DNA of 6,189 bases from Alphaproteobacteria bacterium UBA7371 (GTDB lineage Bacteria > Pseudomonadota > Alphaproteobacteria > UBA8317). The notes beneath the pieces are model-generated. The model saw only the letters and a program-made list of their open reading frames with translations, searched no databases and was not told where the DNA came from. Shown piece after piece: positions 4,996 to 6,189 of this stretch (within the stretch, counting starts at the first letter, position 1; every line of letters begins with the position of its first letter). Location of the stretch: assembly GCA_002469865.1 (NCBI GenBank), contig DKOD01000069.1:2868-9056 (forward strand), written 5' to 3'. The position numbers were made by a program, and so were the translations under genes.

Positions 4996-5463
4996 ATGGA
5001 AGATCTTCTCTCCAAAATGACCAACATCATGGCCATGCGTCTTCGGTTGATGCCCGAAGTGGCGATGCATAAATGGAACAATCAGCTACCTGTCTTTGAC
5101 GCCGCTCGGGAAGAAGAATTGCTGGATAAGCTGACCCAAATGGCCATGGAATTTGGCATCGCCGAAGAAACCGCAAAACAATTGCTACAAGGTCAGATGG
5201 ATGTGGCGAAGAAATGGCAAGAAGAAATGATTTCCCAATGGCGCCATGATCATGTTGGCGTATTTTCCAACGCACGTGACCTTCATCATGAAATCCGACC
5301 TGAAGTGGCCAAATTCAGCAAAGCCATGCTGGAACATGTGGCGCTTTTGATATCAATGAACATTTCGATTTCGCAAACGCCACCATGCCCTGCCGACATT
5401 CCTGAAATATTTTGGCAGGAGGCTTTTGAAGCCTTAAGAAATGCGGTCAATCACGGGCAATAA
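4996..5463 (+). CDS. AroQ-type (gamma-like) chorismate mutase without signal peptide (155 aa)
   Basis: Predicted to rearrange chorismate to prephenate, the entry to phenylalanine and tyrosine. The all-helical AroQ domain covers about residues 1-85. Arg15, Lys26, Asp35, Arg38, Glu39 and Gln75 fall at exactly the spacing of Arg28, Lys39, Asp48, Arg51, Glu52 and Gln88 of the E. coli enzyme. The MPEVAMHKWNNQLP and DPARE-like DAARE segments resemble the gamma subclass, as does the C-terminal extension with DLHHEIRPEVAKFSKAMLEH (about 95-114). Gamma members are normally exported, but here the frame is closed by TAA at 4972-4974 and no hydrophobic leader precedes the domain, so the protein should be cytosolic. 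ATG 4996 is chosen; an in-frame TTG at 4987 is the alternative. AAGG at 4981-4984 is 11 nt from the ATG and only 2 nt from the TTG. The 3' end overlaps convergent mepA. Confidence 0.82.
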   Translation: MEDLLSKMTNIMAMRLRLMPEVAMHKWNNQLPVFDAAREEELLDKLTQMAMEFGIAEETAKQLLQGQMDVAKKWQEEMISQWRHDHVGVFSNARDLHHEIRPEVAKFSKAMLEHVALLISMNISISQTPPCPADIPEIFWQEAFEALRNAVNHGQ

Positions 5464-6189
5464 GCTGACAGCTTTCAGGATATTCACGCAAAAGTGGTTT
5501 GCGGGGTTTTTTCTTGGGTTTTGCATCAGGCTTGGGCGCATAGGGTTCTGGTCCCATCCACCAGGCAAGTTCTTGCCCGCACCCAGCACCTTGGGGAACT
5601 GGGGCCTGCGCCTTACAAAGCCTGTTGCCTGCAGGACAACTTAACCGAATATGAAAATGGTAATGGTGTCCATACCAAGGCCTAATCTTGCCCAACCAAT
5701 CACCCTGTTTTGACCCTTCATGAACAGCACATATGGCCTTTTTGATGCCTGGATGGACAAAAATTCGCTCCACCCGTTCATCCTTGGCCGCCAATTCCAG
5801 CATCAGTTGTTCCCGGGCCCCAAACAAATTGGGGTCTGTGTCGAAACTTGCATCTTTTAGCATGCTCACGGCGGAGACATTTTCCCGGTCTTTATCGCTC
5901 ATTACCTCTTTTGGGGCAGGCTTAAACCAAATATCCCCATCAAGGCCCATTTGATGGGACCGATGGGCCTTATGCATGGGCCCACCACGCGGCTGTGACA
6001 AATCACCGACCAAAATTCCGGCATGACCAGCATCTTTGATGCCAGCAGCCAAATTCTTCACCACATCAATTAGCTGCTCATGGCCCCAAAAACGATTGCG
6101 TGACAAACGCATGACTTGCCAGCCAGGACCATTAGCCTCCAGCATCCGACCACCCGCCAAACATCCATAGGTATAGCCACCAACAGCGC
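5447..6189 (-). CDS. mepA: Penicillin-insensitive murein endopeptidase, 5' end beyond the window (246 aa visible)
   Basis: LAS-family zinc peptidase that cleaves D-Ala-meso-DAP cross-links of peptidoglycan in the periplasm. The frame is open to the right edge (AVGGYTYGC before LAGG), so the N-terminus and the expected signal peptide lie outside the window. The family block GPGWQVMRLSRNRFWGH is near the visible start. Metal-site residues in window numbering are His75 and His78 with Asp85 in HRSHQMGLDGD, and His174, His177 and His179 in the GHHYHFHIRL region. Their spacing equals His110, His113, Asp120, His206, His209 and His211 of E. coli MepA, so the active site is intact. Cysteines in RLSCPAG, RLC and GAGCG could form the disulfides seen in the family. 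The C-terminus has a Pro/Lys-rich stretch (PKPDAKPKKKPRKP) that could contact the cell wall. The last 17 nt overlap the end of the chorismate mutase gene tail-to-tail. Confidence 0.94.
   Translation of the reverse strand, partial: AVGGYTYGCLAGGRMLEANGPGWQVMRLSRNRFWGHEQLIDVVKNLAAGIKDAGHAGILVGDLSQPRGGPMHKAHRSHQMGLDGDIWFKPAPKEVMSDKDRENVSAVSMLKDASFDTDPNLFGAREQLMLELAAKDERVERIFVHPGIKKAICAVHEGSKQGDWLGKIRPWYGHHYHFHIRLSCPAGNRLCKAQAPVPQGAGCGQELAWWMGPEPYAPKPDAKPKKKPRKPLLREYPESCQLIARD

Noticed and set aside
1..6189. CRISPR array, tRNA/rRNA genes, riboswitch or defence island
   Set aside because: No regularly spaced repeats, no tRNA cloverleaf or rRNA segment, no convincing aptamer in the speD or cysE leaders, and no nuclease, helicase or restriction-type genes were seen.

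Overview
The window looks like chromosomal DNA from an alphaproteobacterium of moderate GC content, plausibly Rhodospirillales-like. I infer this from the DUF1491 protein (a family essentially confined to Alphaproteobacteria) and from alphaproteobacterial-style SpeD, CysE and type II haloacid-dehalogenase sequences. No species can be named. Most of the window is tightly packed housekeeping or accessory metabolic genes. The left 0.4 kb is mobile-element debris.

Layout. Positions 1-175 (minus strand) hold the C-terminal end of a DDE transposase/integrase joined out of frame to the first ~34 codons of a DUF2190 phage capsid protein. Positions 176-421 hold no convincing gene, only a palindrome and one doubtful 59-codon ORF. 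Then a minus-strand pair: cysE (serine acetyltransferase) followed 6 nt later by a type II HAD hydrolase. About 170 bp of divergent regulatory DNA with a symmetric TATAAT box separates cysE from plus-strand speD-speE (SAM decarboxylase and spermidine synthase), whose ORFs overlap by 8 nt. Convergent to speE lies a minus-strand pair, an AI-2E/PerM-family membrane protein followed by a DUF1491 protein. Divergent from the membrane protein is a plus-strand AroQ-type chorismate mutase. Its 3' end overlaps by 17 nt the 3' end of a minus-strand MepA murein endopeptidase, which runs off the right edge.

How genes work together. SpeD makes decarboxylated SAM and SpeE uses it with putrescine to make spermidine, so these two form a clear functional unit. 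CysE feeds cysteine and hence methionine/SAM synthesis, so the divergent cysE / speDE arrangement links SAM supply to SAM use; joint regulation is only a suggestion. The chorismate mutase (Phe/Tyr branch), MepA (peptidoglycan), the transporter and DUF1491 show no obvious shared pathway.

I do not see a new defence, CRISPR, secondary-metabolite or RNA-based system. The most notable points are the phage/IS junction, an AroQ protein of the normally exported gamma-like type with no signal peptide, a 15-codon mini-ORF with a TGATG junction into the DUF1491 gene, the symmetric promoter-like palindrome, and an excess of CCATGG.
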